Notes: generated from the sequence alone by a model not told the origin. 64,000 nt of DNA from Shewanella woodyi ATCC 51908 (GCF_000019525.1 NC_010506.1:1488001-1552000); one strand, 5' to 3'; positions 51,776 through 62,388 are shown, counted from the first letter of the stretch. Translations and numbers: made by a program.

Positions 51776-54325
51776 TCAGTGGAGTGACACTTGAGGTGTT
51801 AAGGCTTTATTATTTGAGCGCTCACTTCCGCCAGTTAGTTTTGGTTGCTGTAGGTGCTGCTTAAGCCAGCTTTCCTGCTCCCAAAGCATATGGAGAATGG
51901 ACTCTTTTGCTTTATAACTGTGGCTTTCATAGGGGAAGGTGGTCAATCTTGCTTGTCCACCAAGTCCACGGATAGCTTTAAATAAACGAGCGGATTGCAT
52001 CGGGTAGGTGCCAGAATTTGAATCCATCTCTCCGTGCATAAGTAGTAGGGGTTCATCAATTTTATCGGCATGGGTAAAGGGAGATATCTGCTGATATAGG
52101 CTAGGTGCTTCCCAGTAGTTTCGTTTTTCATGTTGAAAACCGAAGGGAGTTAAACTGCGATTATAGGCGCCACTTCTGGCGATGCCTGCGGCAAATAGAT
52201 CCGAGTGAGCTAATAGGTTTGCGACCATAAATGCGCCGTAGGAGTGACCACCAATAGCTACTCTATCTCTGTCGGCAACGCCCATGGTGACGAGTGTGTC
52301 GATAGCGGCTTGGGCATTGTTCACCAGTTGAGTTCTGAAACTGTCATTGGGCTTATCTTTTCCTTCACCTATGATGGGCATGGCTACACGATCGAACACA
52401 GCAAATCCGTTAGCAACAAATGGAACTGGCCCCTTGGGACTTATCTGTGTGTACTGATTTTCTGAGTAATTAACCTGGCTCGCCACTTCGGCATTCTTAT
52501 ACTCGCGGGGGTAGGCCCACATTAAGACAGGTAATGGACCATCCTCTTTGTTGTAGTTTGACGGTAGATAAAGCACTCCAGAGAGTGGTACGCCATCCTC
52601 ACGCTTGTACTTTACAAGCTGTCTGCTCATCCCTTTAAACGCATTGAGTGACTGAGGGTTACGGTATAAAACTTTCTCTTTTCCGGACTCGACGTTGAGC
52701 AGAACCAGATGTGAAGGCGTGTCATTGGATTGTCGGTTTAGCACTAAGGTGAGGGGCTGAAGATCTACCACATACCTTACTGTTTCAAGCTGCTTATCTG
52801 ATGAACGCCATAGGGTATTAGAGAGATAGCCAGCGGGTTGCTCATCTGTGTTTTTTAGGGTGAGGGACTTTAAGAATGGCTGATAACCTTGGGGAGATGC
52901 GCCGAGTCCATAGTGAAGTAAGGTATTATTTTCCGTATGAAATACACGACCTAAAGGTTTACCCTTGTTATAGGCTTGAGTGCGATAAAGTTTTCCGGGG
53001 TCTTTATAGGTATCGCGTATGGCTTTTTGATACCAAAGGACTAGCTGAGGCTCACTGCTCGCTTCTGTATTGAGAAAGCTCACTCTCATCTGTTTCTTGT
53101 CTGAATGACGTTCAGTGATCAGCGCTCTGTTTTGCTCTCCCCATTTTACCTGGCTGATCCTCCACGGAGTGTTAACTAAAGGTTTAGGGGCGAGGTTGAA
53201 AGGGGCATCGAGCTGCAGTAGTTGATCTCTGTGAGAAGCTTTGACTCTGCTGTCTCCTTTGTCCAAAGCTTTGGCAAAGGCTAAGGTGCTGGGTTTGTCA
53301 CTGCGCCAATGTATCATGCGTGGACCTTTCCTAACCGAATCGCTTCCTGGCGGTCGGTATTCACTGCTCTCTAATAAGGCCAAAGTTGACAGCTTTTTAC
53401 CTGATGTATGAAAAATCTCTACCGATTGGGCGAAATCATAATACTTAACCATATGGGAAAATGGTGGTGCAATACGTTTTACCAGCAAGTAGTTGTCATC
53501 GGGTGATAGGTGATAACTGATATTTATCCCTGGCTGGCCTATGTTGGTGGTGTTGCCATCAAGGGAAATGAGGGTTAGTTGGCTAGTCGTTAATGCGCTG
53601 AACCTTGCCTCATCACTGGGGTTTTTAAGCAGATCTTGATAGGTCCTTCTGGGGGCTTTTTTACCTAAAGTCTCGCTGATGTTAGGGGTGATACTTGTGG
53701 ACTTAGCTTTAATGTTCGGCGCTTTACTCGCAAGGTTAGTGATCACTCCCTTACTGCTATTTAGCCAGCGGTAGTTAAGCCCAAGTGTTGCGTTAAGTCG
53801 TTTTGGGTTTATGACTCTGGTGAGCTTGGTTTCTATCTCATAGAGGTAGAGATCGGCACCTGTATCTGAAAGCCCGATAAAGCTTAGATAGCGACTGTCG
53901 GGTGAAAATTGAACATTGGTTAACTCAACTCCTTGTGGGATCTCAATGTGAATAGGTGCTTGGCTTAACTCACTGTTATCTGACCCCGTTTTACTTAGGT
54001 TTACCTGCTTTAAATTAACGAGCTCTATGTTGAGGTAGCTGAACTTTACTCGACTAGGAATAAGCTGTTTGGGGGATAATCTGAGTCCAGCAAGTTTGAG
54101 CTCTTTCCGTGCTAAATGCTCAATCGATGGGTGGGTTCTAGGAGTAAGAATTGCCAGCCATTGCCCATTGTCGGATAAACGCGTACTGACTTTTTTTGTC
54201 TGCTTAACCACATCTTGCAGAGGTTTTGAGGGAAGTTGGTATTCACTACTGAATAGCGGAGGAGTGAAGATAAGCAGTGTTGAACATGCGATTAGAGCAT
54301 ACCTTGCAAAGGTGGGATGGAACAT
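51776..54325 (-). CDS. Secreted S9-family (prolyl-oligopeptidase/glutamyl-endopeptidase-like) serine peptidase
   Basis: A large exported serine peptidase of 849 residues. A signal peptide (about 1-27, ending FSS) leads to an N-terminal beta-propeller (about 60-600) and an alpha/beta-hydrolase domain with the triad S695 (in GGHSYG), D768 (in HGEMDSNSG) and H802 (in ESHSYK). The mix resembles the bacterial relatives of plant chloroplast glutamyl endopeptidase in family S9D. A strong AGGAGATAAGA ribosome site is present. It is divergent from a membrane-bound winged-helix regulator with its own propeller, which may control it. Cleavage specificity is inferred. Confidence 0.93.
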   Translation of the reverse strand: MFHPTFARYALIACSTLLIFTPPLFSSEYQLPSKPLQDVVKQTKKVSTRLSDNGQWLAILTPRTHPSIEHLARKELKLAGLRLSPKQLIPSRVKFSYLNIELVNLKQVNLSKTGSDNSELSQAPIHIEIPQGVELTNVQFSPDSRYLSFIGLSDTGADLYLYEIETKLTRVINPKRLNATLGLNYRWLNSSKGVITNLASKAPNIKAKSTSITPNISETLGKKAPRRTYQDLLKNPSDEARFSALTTSQLTLISLDGNTTNIGQPGINISYHLSPDDNYLLVKRIAPPFSHMVKYYDFAQSVEIFHTSGKKLSTLALLESSEYRPPGSDSVRKGPRMIHWRSDKPSTLAFAKALDKGDSRVKASHRDQLLQLDAPFNLAPKPLVNTPWRISQVKWGEQNRALITERHSDKKQMRVSFLNTEASSEPQLVLWYQKAIRDTYKDPGKLYRTQAYNKGKPLGRVFHTENNTLLHYGLGASPQGYQPFLKSLTLKNTDEQPAGYLSNTLWRSSDKQLETVRYVVDLQPLTLVLNRQSNDTPSHLVLLNVESGKEKVLYRNPQSLNAFKGMSRQLVKYKREDGVPLSGVLYLPSNYNKEDGPLPVLMWAYPREYKNAEVASQVNYSENQYTQISPKGPVPFVANGFAVFDRVAMPIIGEGKDKPNDSFRTQLVNNAQAAIDTLVTMGVADRDRVAIGGHSYGAFMVANLLAHSDLFAAGIARSGAYNRSLTPFGFQHEKRNYWEAPSLYQQISPFTHADKIDEPLLLMHGEMDSNSGTYPMQSARLFKAIRGLGGQARLTTFPYESHSYKAKESILHMLWEQESWLKQHLQQPKLTGGSERSNNKALTPQVSLH

Positions 54326-54558
54326 TCTTATCTCCTGAAGATGAGAAAGTAGTAAGTCGAAGTTAGCTACTATTGAGACGCCTGCTTTGTTTTGCTTCTT
54401 AGTGAGTAGCGTCTGTATTTAGTTAAAATTTGAGCCGATTATAAGCTGGTTATACTTGTAGTGAATTTGGTTGAGTACAGCAATCTGTCTTGGGTCGTTT
54501 ATTTGTTGTTTATACATCTATTTAACATCTATATCATTATTTATCAATTGCTTATCTA

Positions 54559-54588
54559 TTGACCTAAAGGTTAGTGCTTGCTTGTATA
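54559..54588 (+). promoter_or_regulatory. Candidate promoter of the regulator gene
   Basis: TTGACC (54559-54564), an 18-bp spacer and TGTATA (54583-54588) lie about 80 bp before the regulator start. The rest of the 340-bp divergent gap (54326-54665) is AT-rich, with several ATCTAT repeats and no other structure that could be named. Confidence 0.4.
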
Positions 54589-54665
54589 TGTGTTGAATAG
54601 ATGTAAAATCTAATGCTAGGACTTGAGAAAAATAAAAATGAATTCAAGACAAGTTGGGGAGCTCA

Positions 54666-56810
54666 ATGATAGAGATAAAAAAAGAGGCGGTGTTCAGGCT
54701 TGGGGAGTGTGAAGTTAATCCAAATGACAACAGTCTTAATTTCTCAGCTTGTGGAGATGGCGAAGATAATTCAAGTAAAATCTCTGTCCAGCCTAAATTT
54801 ATCGAGTTGCTTAGCTATCTGGCTCGCCAGTATCCCAGAGTCGTTCCCCGTGAGGAGCTGATAGATAAGATTTGGGAAGGAAATGCTTATGTAGGAACAA
54901 AAGCACTGACCAATGCTATCTGGCACCTTAGAAAGCATCTTAATCCTCTTCTCGAAGGAGAGCAGGCAATTGAGACTGTACGTAAAATGGGTTACCGCCT
55001 TCTGATTGAACCTGTGTTTGATGAAGCCGATCTTGTGGACGAGCCTGATCTTTATCAGCAGGAGCAGGCGAAAGTTGAATACCTTACATTGTTTAATCGC
55101 AGGTTAGTCACTGTCAGTTTGATAACCTTCATTGTTTTTTGCTTATTCAGTGTATTTCACTTTTATCAAGACAGTATTCGCTATTCGCCAACAGAGCGGC
55201 AACAGCTGACATCGGCCGCAGGAGCTGAGCTTTACCCTGCTGTGTCGCCAGATGGTCGCTGGTTAGTTTACGGTAGTCGCAGTAAAAATAAGCGAACCAG
55301 CTTGTACCTTAAAGATCTGCTTAAGCCGACGGAAACCCCTAAACGGTTAACCTCAACGAAAACATCAGAGTATAGAGCTGTGTGGCATCCAGATGCTGGT
55401 GCACTCTATTATCCCTCTGAGCAGAAAGGTAAATGTTCTCTTACAGTACTTAACTTAGACAGTAACGAAGCCACTAAATTGGGTGCCTGTTATAGCGATA
55501 CTGCGGCTATCGATATCTCCCCAGATGGCAGCAGTTTGGCCTATATATGGAATGAGGGAAATGGACATCACTCTGGGATATATCAACTTAACTTGAAAGA
55601 TAAAGACGCTGAGCCTGTCCGGCTCTCCTGTGCTGAAAATTGCGGTTCGAGGGATCGTGATATGACGTTTAGTCCTGATGGTCGCTGGCTGGCTATCGCA
55701 AGGCGCTTTGGTAATATCTCTGAAGATATCTTTATTCGTGACATAGAGACAGGTAAAGAGACGCGTTTAACCTTCGGCTTAGAGGATATAAGGGGGCTTA
55801 GTTGGCATCAAGATAACGAGCGAGTTATCTTCAGTACCGAAAACTCTGGGGTAAGAAATGGCTATATTGTGGGGATCGATGATAAGGAGATCCACTCTCT
55901 AGAGGTTGAAGGGATGAGTTATCCTCGCTCAATTCCCAATAGTAATGAGCTTGTTTACTCTAATTACATGCGGGATTATCAGATAGCCTCATTTGCACTG
56001 GAGCAGTCTATTCCGACAGCGACTTTTCCGTTACTGCAGGTGGAATACAGTTACCGTAACCCTGATTATTCAGCTGCCGCTAAACGAATTGTCTATGTGT
56101 CGAATGAGACTGGTTTTAATGAGATCTGGTCGAGTGAATTAGATGGCGGGGCAAGGCGACAACATACGGATCTTAAGCGCCGCGTCGCCTACCCAAGTTG
56201 GTCCCATGACGGCACTAAAGTGGCTTTTTTGGCCCCAGATGATAAGAATGAGGGCAATAAAATCCATGTGCTCGATATCAACACATCTAATATCAGTATA
56301 TTAGCCACGCCATATCTTGATCATAATCGCCCAAGCTGGGGCTGGAAAGATGAGATGGTATTGGCAAAAACCGATGATGGGATCACAGAGTTTTACTTAG
56401 ATAATCGTCTACCTAAAGTCATAAGTTCTATCAATATGCGACTTGGTAAGATGATCGATGCAGATAAGTTAGTATTTACTCAATATAGCCGTAAGGGACT
56501 ATGGATGCTGTCACTGTCAGAGCCTGAAGCTGTTAGTCAGATCATTGAAAGTAAATATTTTGATGAAGGGTATAACTGGGTCGCGACAGATAAGGGCGTT
56601 TATTTTAGAGAAAGCGGTAGCCGCTATCAGTTGATCAACTTTTGGCGTTTCAATACTGAACTCGTGACGCCTATTTTGAAGCTGCCACCTAGCAGTATTC
56701 CGCGCTCAGGGGCCATGGCCTATATTCCAAATAACAATAGTTTGCTGATCACTCTCTCTGAAAACTATAAAAGGGATGTGATCAAGTTAAAGCATAAGCT
56801 ATTGCACTAA
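54666..56810 (+). CDS. Membrane-bound winged-helix regulator with TolB-like propeller
   Basis: A 714-residue one-component regulator. The N-terminal OmpR-type winged helix (about 8-115) includes the recognition segment KALTNAIWHLRKHL and VRKMGYRL. One membrane segment (about 147-166) follows, and a periplasmic beta-propeller (about 190-714) contains repeated TolB/WD40-like units (AVSPDGRWLVY, TFSPDGRWLAIA, SWSHDGTKVAFL). This is the CadC/ToxR-like layout. Start 54666 is chosen because GGGGAG is 5 bases upstream; a TTG at 54654 precedes it. It is divergent from the secreted S9 peptidase gene, and its own propeller is of the same type, suggesting that it senses peptides or products and controls that gene. 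Confidence 0.9.
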   Translation: MIEIKKEAVFRLGECEVNPNDNSLNFSACGDGEDNSSKISVQPKFIELLSYLARQYPRVVPREELIDKIWEGNAYVGTKALTNAIWHLRKHLNPLLEGEQAIETVRKMGYRLLIEPVFDEADLVDEPDLYQQEQAKVEYLTLFNRRLVTVSLITFIVFCLFSVFHFYQDSIRYSPTERQQLTSAAGAELYPAVSPDGRWLVYGSRSKNKRTSLYLKDLLKPTETPKRLTSTKTSEYRAVWHPDAGALYYPSEQKGKCSLTVLNLDSNEATKLGACYSDTAAIDISPDGSSLAYIWNEGNGHHSGIYQLNLKDKDAEPVRLSCAENCGSRDRDMTFSPDGRWLAIARRFGNISEDIFIRDIETGKETRLTFGLEDIRGLSWHQDNERVIFSTENSGVRNGYIVGIDDKEIHSLEVEGMSYPRSIPNSNELVYSNYMRDYQIASFALEQSIPTATFPLLQVEYSYRNPDYSAAAKRIVYVSNETGFNEIWSSELDGGARRQHTDLKRRVAYPSWSHDGTKVAFLAPDDKNEGNKIHVLDINTSNISILATPYLDHNRPSWGWKDEMVLAKTDDGITEFYLDNRLPKVISSINMRLGKMIDADKLVFTQYSRKGLWMLSLSEPEAVSQIIESKYFDEGYNWVATDKGVYFRESGSRYQLINFWRFNTELVTPILKLPPSSIPRSGAMAYIPNNNSLLITLSENYKRDVIKLKHKLLH

Positions 56811-56874
56811 GCCTTAAGCTTTAGTCTACGGGGAAGAGCGCCCCGTAGCTAAAAATAGGATAAAAGGTAAGGGA

Positions 56875-57984
56875 TTAAGCGGCTGGAAAGAGTGAGCCGA
56901 GAACTGCTTCTCGTGAGGCGCCAGTTACCGCGGGCAGGTTACCCGAGAGTCCTTGATTATGCCTCATGGCAAGCCAAGCAAAAGCGATCCCTTCAACCCA
57001 TTGTGGGTTCATACCTAAACTGGCGGTAGAGTCTATCTGGTAACTTGGAAGTAAGTTATGTAGTCGAGACATCAACTCGCGATTAAATGCTCCCCCACCA
57101 CAGACAAACAGCTCTCCATCGGCAGAGAGGGTTAATACATCCTTGGCGATACTATGGCAGGTGACATCGAGCAGCGTTGATTGAATATCGGCTTCACTTA
57201 GGTGACCAAAGGCCGCAGTTTGTTGTTCAAGCCAAGCCTGATTAAATAACTCTCTGCCGGTACTCTTTGGAAAACCCATAGAGAAGTATGAGTGAGAGAG
57301 CAGGTACATCAGCAGCTTCTCATCGGTTTCACCACTGGCTGCCCAAGCGCCATCTTTGTCATAGGCTTCATGTTTTACCTGCTGTATCCAAGCATCAATG
57401 AGCGTGTTTCCAGGTCCCGTATCGAAACCTACCACAGCTTGAGAGTTACCAGGTAGGTAAGTCACATTGGAGATCCCACCAATATTAAGGATAATGCGGT
57501 TGGTATCAGGTTTAGAGAACATCTGCTGGTGAAAAGCAGGAACTAGGGGAGCTCCCTGTCCCCCTAGGGCGATATCTTTACGTCTAAAATCAGCAATCAC
57601 GTCAATGCCTGTCTCAACAGCGATAGTATTAGGATCGCCAATCTGCAGTGTGAATCCCATGTCCAGATTGGGCATATGCCTCACAGTCTGCCCGTGGCTG
57701 CCAATAGCAACCACTTGCTCTTTGGAGACGCCTGCTTTTTCCAGCAGCGCATTGACGGCGGAGGCGAAGAGTAGCCCAACACTGCGATCTAGCTGACCTA
57801 AACGAGTTATCTCATCACTTCCAGGCAAACAGAGACGCTGCAGGCCACTTAAGGTATGTTTTGGGATAGCTTGGCTATGCCGCTCAACAAGTGTGGCTTC
57901 TCCTTGGCTGAACTGCACTAATACTGCATCGACGCCATCCATGCTGGTGCCGGACATTAAGCCGATAAAATAATCTTTACTCAT
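56875..57984 (-). CDS. anmK: Anhydro-N-acetylmuramic acid kinase AnmK
   Basis: AnmK opens and phosphorylates 1,6-anhydro-MurNAc released from the cell wall, allowing recycling. The 369-residue protein has the ASKHA start [12 protein letters not shown] (8-19), [31 protein letters not shown] and the [11 protein letters not shown] block. Length matches E. coli (369). It lies 68 bp downstream of the M23 peptidase gene on the same strand, so these two cell-wall genes may be cotranscribed. It is convergent with the plus-strand regulator gene. Confidence 0.97.
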   Translation of the reverse strand: MSKDYFIGLMSGTSMDGVDAVLVQFSQGEATLVERHSQAIPKHTLSGLQRLCLPGSDEITRLGQLDRSVGLLFASAVNALLEKAGVSKEQVVAIGSHGQTVRHMPNLDMGFTLQIGDPNTIAVETGIDVIADFRRKDIALGGQGAPLVPAFHQQMFSKPDTNRIILNIGGISNVTYLPGNSQAVVGFDTGPGNTLIDAWIQQVKHEAYDKDGAWAASGETDEKLLMYLLSHSYFSMGFPKSTGRELFNQAWLEQQTAAFGHLSEADIQSTLLDVTCHSIAKDVLTLSADGELFVCGGGAFNRELMSRLHNLLPSYQIDSTASLGMNPQWVEGIAFAWLAMRHNQGLSGNLPAVTGASREAVLGSLFPAA

Positions 57985-58052
57985 TAAATATTAATCACTC
58001 TTGTCTGGATGGTGCTGTTATGGCTTTGAGATAACTCAAAACTAGGCGCAGT

Positions 58053-59480
58053 CTATTGCGATGCAAGTTGTACCTGTTTGTTCTGTTGAAGTTTAGCCAT
58101 TATCTGTTTACTGAGAGCCAGGAATGCCGGCTTTTCTTTATTTGCGATGGGTAGAGACTTTGGCAGTTTTACGGTTCGCGGGTTTCTATGGGTGCCATTA
58201 ACGATAAACTCGTAGTGTAGGTGAGCACCTGTTACTCGCCCTGTTGCCCCTAAAGTACCAATTATCTGTCCCTGCTTAACACTTTGTCCCTGTTTAACCT
58301 TACGTTTTTTAAGGTGCAGATACTTAGTGGTATAGGTGTCGTTATGCTTAATAAATACGTAGTTACCATTGTATTTGTTGTAAGCAGACTTTATCACTCT
58401 GCCTTTACCCGCAGCTTTGATTGGTGTGCCGACAGCGGCAACATAATCGACCCCTCTATGGGCTCTGACTTGACCTGTGACAGGGTGAAGACGTTTGGGA
58501 TTAAAACTAGAGCTGACATATTTAAAATCAACTGGGGAGCGAAGGAAGGCTTTACGCATGCTGCGTCCCTCCTCTGAGTAGTAGTTACCGTCTGTGTAAC
58601 GTACCGCCGTATAACGATCGCCTTGATTCACAAACTCTGCGGCAAGAATGTTGCCATTGCGCAGGAACTTGCCATCGGCAAACTCCTCTTCAAAGATAAT
58701 GGAGAAGTTGTCATCTTTTCTGAGATCTAAGGCAAAATCGATATCCCAGCCGAAGATAGTTGCAAGCTGCATGATCTGGTTGGGGGTTAAACCTGCGCCG
58801 ACACCTGCATTCCAAAAATTACTGCTGATAGTGGCACTAGCAAATTTAGTGCGGCTCTCAATCTGTTTATTAACGACCTTCTCTTCGTATCCTTTGTCGT
58901 CTTTGTTGATAACTAACGTAGACACTGGATCTAAGTGGAATTTAAGTTGAGTAAATTCACCCTCGCTGCTCTTGGATATCATTATCTCCTGCCCCGGCAT
59001 AATCTTAAGCAGATGCTTTTTGGCTTTGGGAAGCAGGGTTATCTCATAAACATCTCGTGCGCTAAGGTCGGCACGTTTAAACAGAGCGGCTAAAGTGTCA
59101 CCACTTTTTACTTTGAAAGTTTCTGTATGATCTTGTTCAACTTTTTCCGCCCTCAGAGCAGCAATTGAAACTTCAGGTTTAACTAGATTAGCTTCATCAT
59201 TCATTTTGGGAATGACGCTGGCAGAACTAGGCGGCGTCGGGGTACGAAAAGCTAACGGGACTTTTAATTTGTCTTGATTATTGAATTCAGAGGTTGTTGT
59301 AGTCGACTCATCAAGATGGTTAAGTTCAATAGTGCCAGAGAGTTGGCTGTTAGCATTTTTAGATGCTTGGGCATCATCTGCTGGTAAAACTAAAATAATT
59401 AAGGTTACGGAAACTAAAACAGTCAGCAATATTTGATGCATTTTTGGAAGCAATTTTAATAATGTTATAACCTTTCCCAT
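58053..59480 (-). CDS. M23 peptidase with OapA/LysM-like N-terminal part (MepM-like)
   Basis: A periplasmic peptidoglycan endopeptidase that probably cleaves cross-links so that the wall can grow. An N-terminal membrane anchor (about 13-33) is followed by a linker, an OapA/LysM-like domain (about 115-180) and the lysostaphin-type M23 domain (about 330-440). The zinc motifs are visible: HRGVDY and HLHYEF. Length 475 is close to E. coli MepM (440). The start ATG has AAAGG 5 bases upstream. anmK follows on the same strand. It is divergent from tyrS, as in many gammaproteobacteria. Confidence 0.95.
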   Translation of the reverse strand: MGKVITLLKLLPKMHQILLTVLVSVTLIILVLPADDAQASKNANSQLSGTIELNHLDESTTTTSEFNNQDKLKVPLAFRTPTPPSSASVIPKMNDEANLVKPEVSIAALRAEKVEQDHTETFKVKSGDTLAALFKRADLSARDVYEITLLPKAKKHLLKIMPGQEIMISKSSEGEFTQLKFHLDPVSTLVINKDDKGYEEKVVNKQIESRTKFASATISSNFWNAGVGAGLTPNQIMQLATIFGWDIDFALDLRKDDNFSIIFEEEFADGKFLRNGNILAAEFVNQGDRYTAVRYTDGNYYSEEGRSMRKAFLRSPVDFKYVSSSFNPKRLHPVTGQVRAHRGVDYVAAVGTPIKAAGKGRVIKSAYNKYNGNYVFIKHNDTYTTKYLHLKKRKVKQGQSVKQGQIIGTLGATGRVTGAHLHYEFIVNGTHRNPRTVKLPKSLPIANKEKPAFLALSKQIMAKLQQNKQVQLASQ

Positions 59481-59618
59481 CGAACCTTTCCCATTGAGCT
59501 AAGTAGCAATTTTTTATTTATCTCTATCCCTTAAGTGTACACGCTTTCAATTGTGCTGGCTAACAAGTAACATGACCCTCTTTATTTGATTAATAGGCTC
59601 TTTGGAGTAGCTGGCGAG

Positions 59619-60815
59619 ATGGCTGATTTAGACCAAGCATTAGCAGAAATTAAACGTGGTACCGATGAGATTTTGCTCGAAGCGGATCTGCTGGAAAAGT
59701 TGAAAGAGGGACGTCCTTTACGTATTAAGCTTGGAGCCGATCCTACCGCTCCCGATATTCACCTTGGTCATACGGTTATCTTAAACAAGATGCGTACTTT
59801 CCAAGAGTTAGGCCACGAAGTTATCTTTCTTATTGGTGACTTCACTGGCATGGTTGGCGACCCAAGTGGTAAAAACAGCACTCGTCCTCCGCTAACGCGT
59901 GAGCAGGTGCTTGCTAATGCTGAGACCTATAAGCAACAGGTTTATAAGATCCTTGATCCAGCTAAAACTCGTATCGAGTTTAACTCAAGCTGGTTAGAGC
60001 CATTAGGTGCGGCAGGCATGATACGTCTTGCCTCTAAGCAAACCGTAGCACGTATGATGGAGCGTGATGACTTTAAGAAGCGTTACGCTTCTGGTCAGTC
60101 AATTGCTATCCATGAGTTTATGTACCCACTACTACAAGGTTACGATTCCGTTGCGCTAGAAGCTGATGTCGAGCTTGGTGGAACAGATCAAAAGTTCAAC
60201 CTGTTGATGGGGCGTGAGCTACAGAAATCTAAAGGTCAAAAACCTCAAACCGTGATCATGATGCCTCTATTAGAGGGATTGGATGGCGTGAAGAAGATGT
60301 CGAAGTCTGCTCACAACTATATTGGTGTGAGTGAGCCTGCCGGTGAGATGTTTGGCAAGATCATGTCTATCTCTGATGACCTAATGTGGCGCTACCTTGA
60401 GCTTCTCTCGTTCCGTCCATTAAGTGAAATTGAGCAGTTTAAGCGTGATGTTGAGCAGGGCACTAACCCTCGTGATATCAAGATAGCGCTTGCGAAAGAG
60501 ATTATTGCTCGTTTCCATGATGAAGCGGCTGCTGAAGGTGCTCATCAAGAGTTCATTAACCGTTTTCAGAAGGGAGCAATTCCTGATGATATCGAAGAGC
60601 TTGAGATAGCTGTTGGCGAGGGGATTGCGATTGCTAACTTGCTTAAAGAAGCTGGCCTTGTGAATTCAACCTCAGATGGTATGCGTATGATTAAGCAGGG
60701 CGCGGCTAAAATAGATGGCGCTAAGATTGACGATACTCGTCTGCAGTTAACTGCGGGAACGAGCGGAGTATTCCAGGTTGGTAAGCGTAAGTTTGCTAAG
60801 ATCACTCTAGTATAA
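59619..60815 (+). CDS. tyrS: Tyrosine-tRNA ligase TyrS
   Basis: TyrS charges tRNA-Tyr. It is a class I synthetase with the HLGH motif (48-51, replacing HIGH), the KMSKS loop (226-230) and a C-terminal S4 RNA-binding domain (about 335-398). At 398 residues this is the TyrRS branch with a KMSKS serine form typical of TyrZ-like enzymes rather than the E. coli type (424). Start 59619 ([10 protein letters not shown]) is chosen over TTG at 59586 because homologues start there. A GGAG lies 11 bases upstream, so the ribosome site is weak. A strong terminator follows. Confidence 0.97.
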   Translation: MADLDQALAEIKRGTDEILLEADLLEKLKEGRPLRIKLGADPTAPDIHLGHTVILNKMRTFQELGHEVIFLIGDFTGMVGDPSGKNSTRPPLTREQVLANAETYKQQVYKILDPAKTRIEFNSSWLEPLGAAGMIRLASKQTVARMMERDDFKKRYASGQSIAIHEFMYPLLQGYDSVALEADVELGGTDQKFNLLMGRELQKSKGQKPQTVIMMPLLEGLDGVKKMSKSAHNYIGVSEPAGEMFGKIMSISDDLMWRYLELLSFRPLSEIEQFKRDVEQGTNPRDIKIALAKEIIARFHDEAAAEGAHQEFINRFQKGAIPDDIEELEIAVGEGIAIANLLKEAGLVNSTSDGMRMIKQGAAKIDGAKIDDTRLQLTAGTSGVFQVGKRKFAKITLV

Positions 60816-60842
60816 TCAAGCTGTTTGATTCTATTTGATGCT

Positions 60843-60870
60843 AAAAAAGCCAGCAGTTGCTGGCTTTTTT
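60843..60870. terminator. Bidirectional terminator after tyrS
   Basis: AAAAAAGCCAGCA (60843-60855), a 2-base loop and TGCTGGCTTTTTT (60858-60870) form a perfect 13-bp stem with A and T tracts. It also ends the minus-strand gene at 60888. Confidence 0.93.
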
Positions 60871-60887
60871 GTGTTTATTTTTTAGCT

Positions 60888-61364
60888 CTATTGGATCGCT
60901 AACTGATCTGCCATGGTCTGATAATCCATCAGATCTTCATGCTCTTTCACTCTGTGAGTATTCATGTCCAGCTTTACTGTGGTGACGCCAGGAATAGCCA
61001 AGTCGATAATCTTACCTGGTTTGCCAAACTGCTCTCCGGGCCCCTTGTAGTGATAGTTACCTATCATGACCACTAAAGAGCCTGAGTTAAACATATGCTC
61101 GATATTGAAACCGTACTCCAATACTCCCTGATGGGCACGTTTGAGGAAGCTTAAAATATGACGCTTTCCTGTGTATTTTTTCCCTGCTGTCCTGTCATTA
61201 AAGACACTCTCACGGTTATAGAAGGAGATTAAGGTTTTGTAATCGTGATCGGTTAGCGCCGTGATATACCTAACAGCCAACTGCTGCTCAAGGGGCATTT
61301 CGCCATTGTTGGCTGTGGAGGGTAAGCTGATAAATACCAATATGAGACAAAGATATCGCAACAT
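60888..61364 (-). CDS. Exported NTF2/SnoaL-like protein
   Basis: A 158-residue exported protein with a signal peptide (about 1-18) and a SnoaL/NTF2-like domain (RYITALTDHDYKTLISFYNRE start, then RHILSFLKRAHQG and a VVMIGNYHYKG strand). It is related in fold to the protein at 29483 but not close in sequence. Start 61364 (MLRYLCL) is preferred to the upstream GTG at 61370, which would overlap the previous gene. It overlaps or nearly abuts the TRIC-type gene, so these are cotranscribed. Its activity is unknown. Confidence 0.85.
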   Translation of the reverse strand: MLRYLCLILVFISLPSTANNGEMPLEQQLAVRYITALTDHDYKTLISFYNRESVFNDRTAGKKYTGKRHILSFLKRAHQGVLEYGFNIEHMFNSGSLVVMIGNYHYKGPGEQFGKPGKIIDLAIPGVTTVKLDMNTHRVKEHEDLMDYQTMADQLAIQ

Positions 61365-61366
61365 GA

Positions 61367-62002
61367 TCACTTCTTATTCTGTTTGTTTGTTTTCAGATCG
61401 AACGCCGGCAGAGACAAATGCCATTTAATTGCCGCGAGTCGTATTCCTAAGGCGACGACCATGGCAAATATTAGGGCTTGTTTATCCTGCGCACCTAAAT
61501 GCAGACTCAGACTATAGCTTATTCCACCTAAAATAGAAGCGGTAGCGTAGATCTCAGTTCTTAGGATCATGGGAACCTGACGGCACAACAAGTCTCGAAT
61601 CATGCCCCCTCCCACGCCAGTTATCAAGCCCATCACTACGGCTATCATGCCGCCCAATTCAAGACTCAATGCTTTCTCTGCGCCAATGACCGTGAACAGG
61701 GCTAAACCTAAGGCATCTGCAACGGGCAAAGTGTGTTGTGGGACTCGTTTAGGTTTACGAACGATAAGCATAGTGAGTAATACGGTGAGCAGGATAACGA
61801 TGATGTAGTTTGGATCTCGGATCCAAAACACCGGTGTAGTACCTAAGAGGGCATCACGAATACTGCCTCCCCCTACAGCTGTGACAGAGGCAAGCACGAT
61901 GACACCAAAAGGGTCCATACGGTGCCTTCCTGCTGCAAGGGCTCCAGAGAGCGCAAAAACTGCAGTACCACAGAGATCAAAGAAGTAGAACCAAGAGGTC
62001 AT
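61367..62002 (-). CDS. TRIC-type cation channel family membrane protein (UPF0126)
   Basis: A 211-residue protein with seven hydrophobic segments and two repeated halves, each carrying a GGGSIRD or GGGMIRD motif (about 44-50 and 130-136). This is the pattern of prokaryotic TRIC channels (YadS/YicG type), which conduct monovalent cations as trimers, although physiological roles in bacteria are mostly unclear. It overlaps the DUF2721 gene by 4 bases (ATGA) upstream and the NTF2-like gene downstream, so the group forms a tight operon. Confidence 0.92.
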   Translation of the reverse strand: MTSWFYFFDLCGTAVFALSGALAAGRHRMDPFGVIVLASVTAVGGGSIRDALLGTTPVFWIRDPNYIIVILLTVLLTMLIVRKPKRVPQHTLPVADALGLALFTVIGAEKALSLELGGMIAVVMGLITGVGGGMIRDLLCRQVPMILRTEIYATASILGGISYSLSLHLGAQDKQALIFAMVVALGIRLAAIKWHLSLPAFDLKTNKQNKK

Positions 62003-62388
62003 TGATCCATCTCTTCCAGATGGTAGTTTAGCGCGACGACTGAGATACGGATCTCGATAACAGAAAGCAGTAGCGAGTAGAGCAGAAGCAACAAGCTACA
62101 GCCAAAGATAAAGGAACCGACTTTGTTAAAGCCAATATAGATAAAGATCATACACAGAACACACAGGGCGAAGCTCATTACGCCTGACTCCTGCATACGC
62201 CGAATAATACTGATCCTCTGGCGCAGGTTTTTTAGCTGTTTACTCTCAATAGGTTTGCCTGAGCTACTGAGGTTTCTGATCAAAGCCGCTAGTGAAAAAA
62301 AGCGGTTGGTGTAAGCCAGTAATAAAAGGGAGATAGCCGGAAATAGCAGAGCCGGAGTGGTTAAGGATACATGAATGTTTTCTAGCAA
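61999..62388 (-). CDS. DUF2721 family membrane protein
   Basis: A 129-residue membrane protein with two or three hydrophobic segments (about 8-24 and 68-112), separated by a basic cytoplasmic loop that includes [20 protein letters not shown]. This is the layout of DUF2721 proteins, for which no function is known. Its stop overlaps the start of the TRIC-type gene, so translation is coupled; the two may form a small channel unit, but this is only a guess. It is 86 bp from cbiB on the same strand. Confidence 0.85.
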   Translation of the reverse strand: MLENIHVSLTTPALLFPAISLLLLAYTNRFFSLAALIRNLSSSGKPIESKQLKNLRQRISIIRRMQESGVMSFALCVLCMIFIYIGFNKVGSFIFGCSLLLLLYSLLLSVIEIRISVVALNYHLEEMDQ

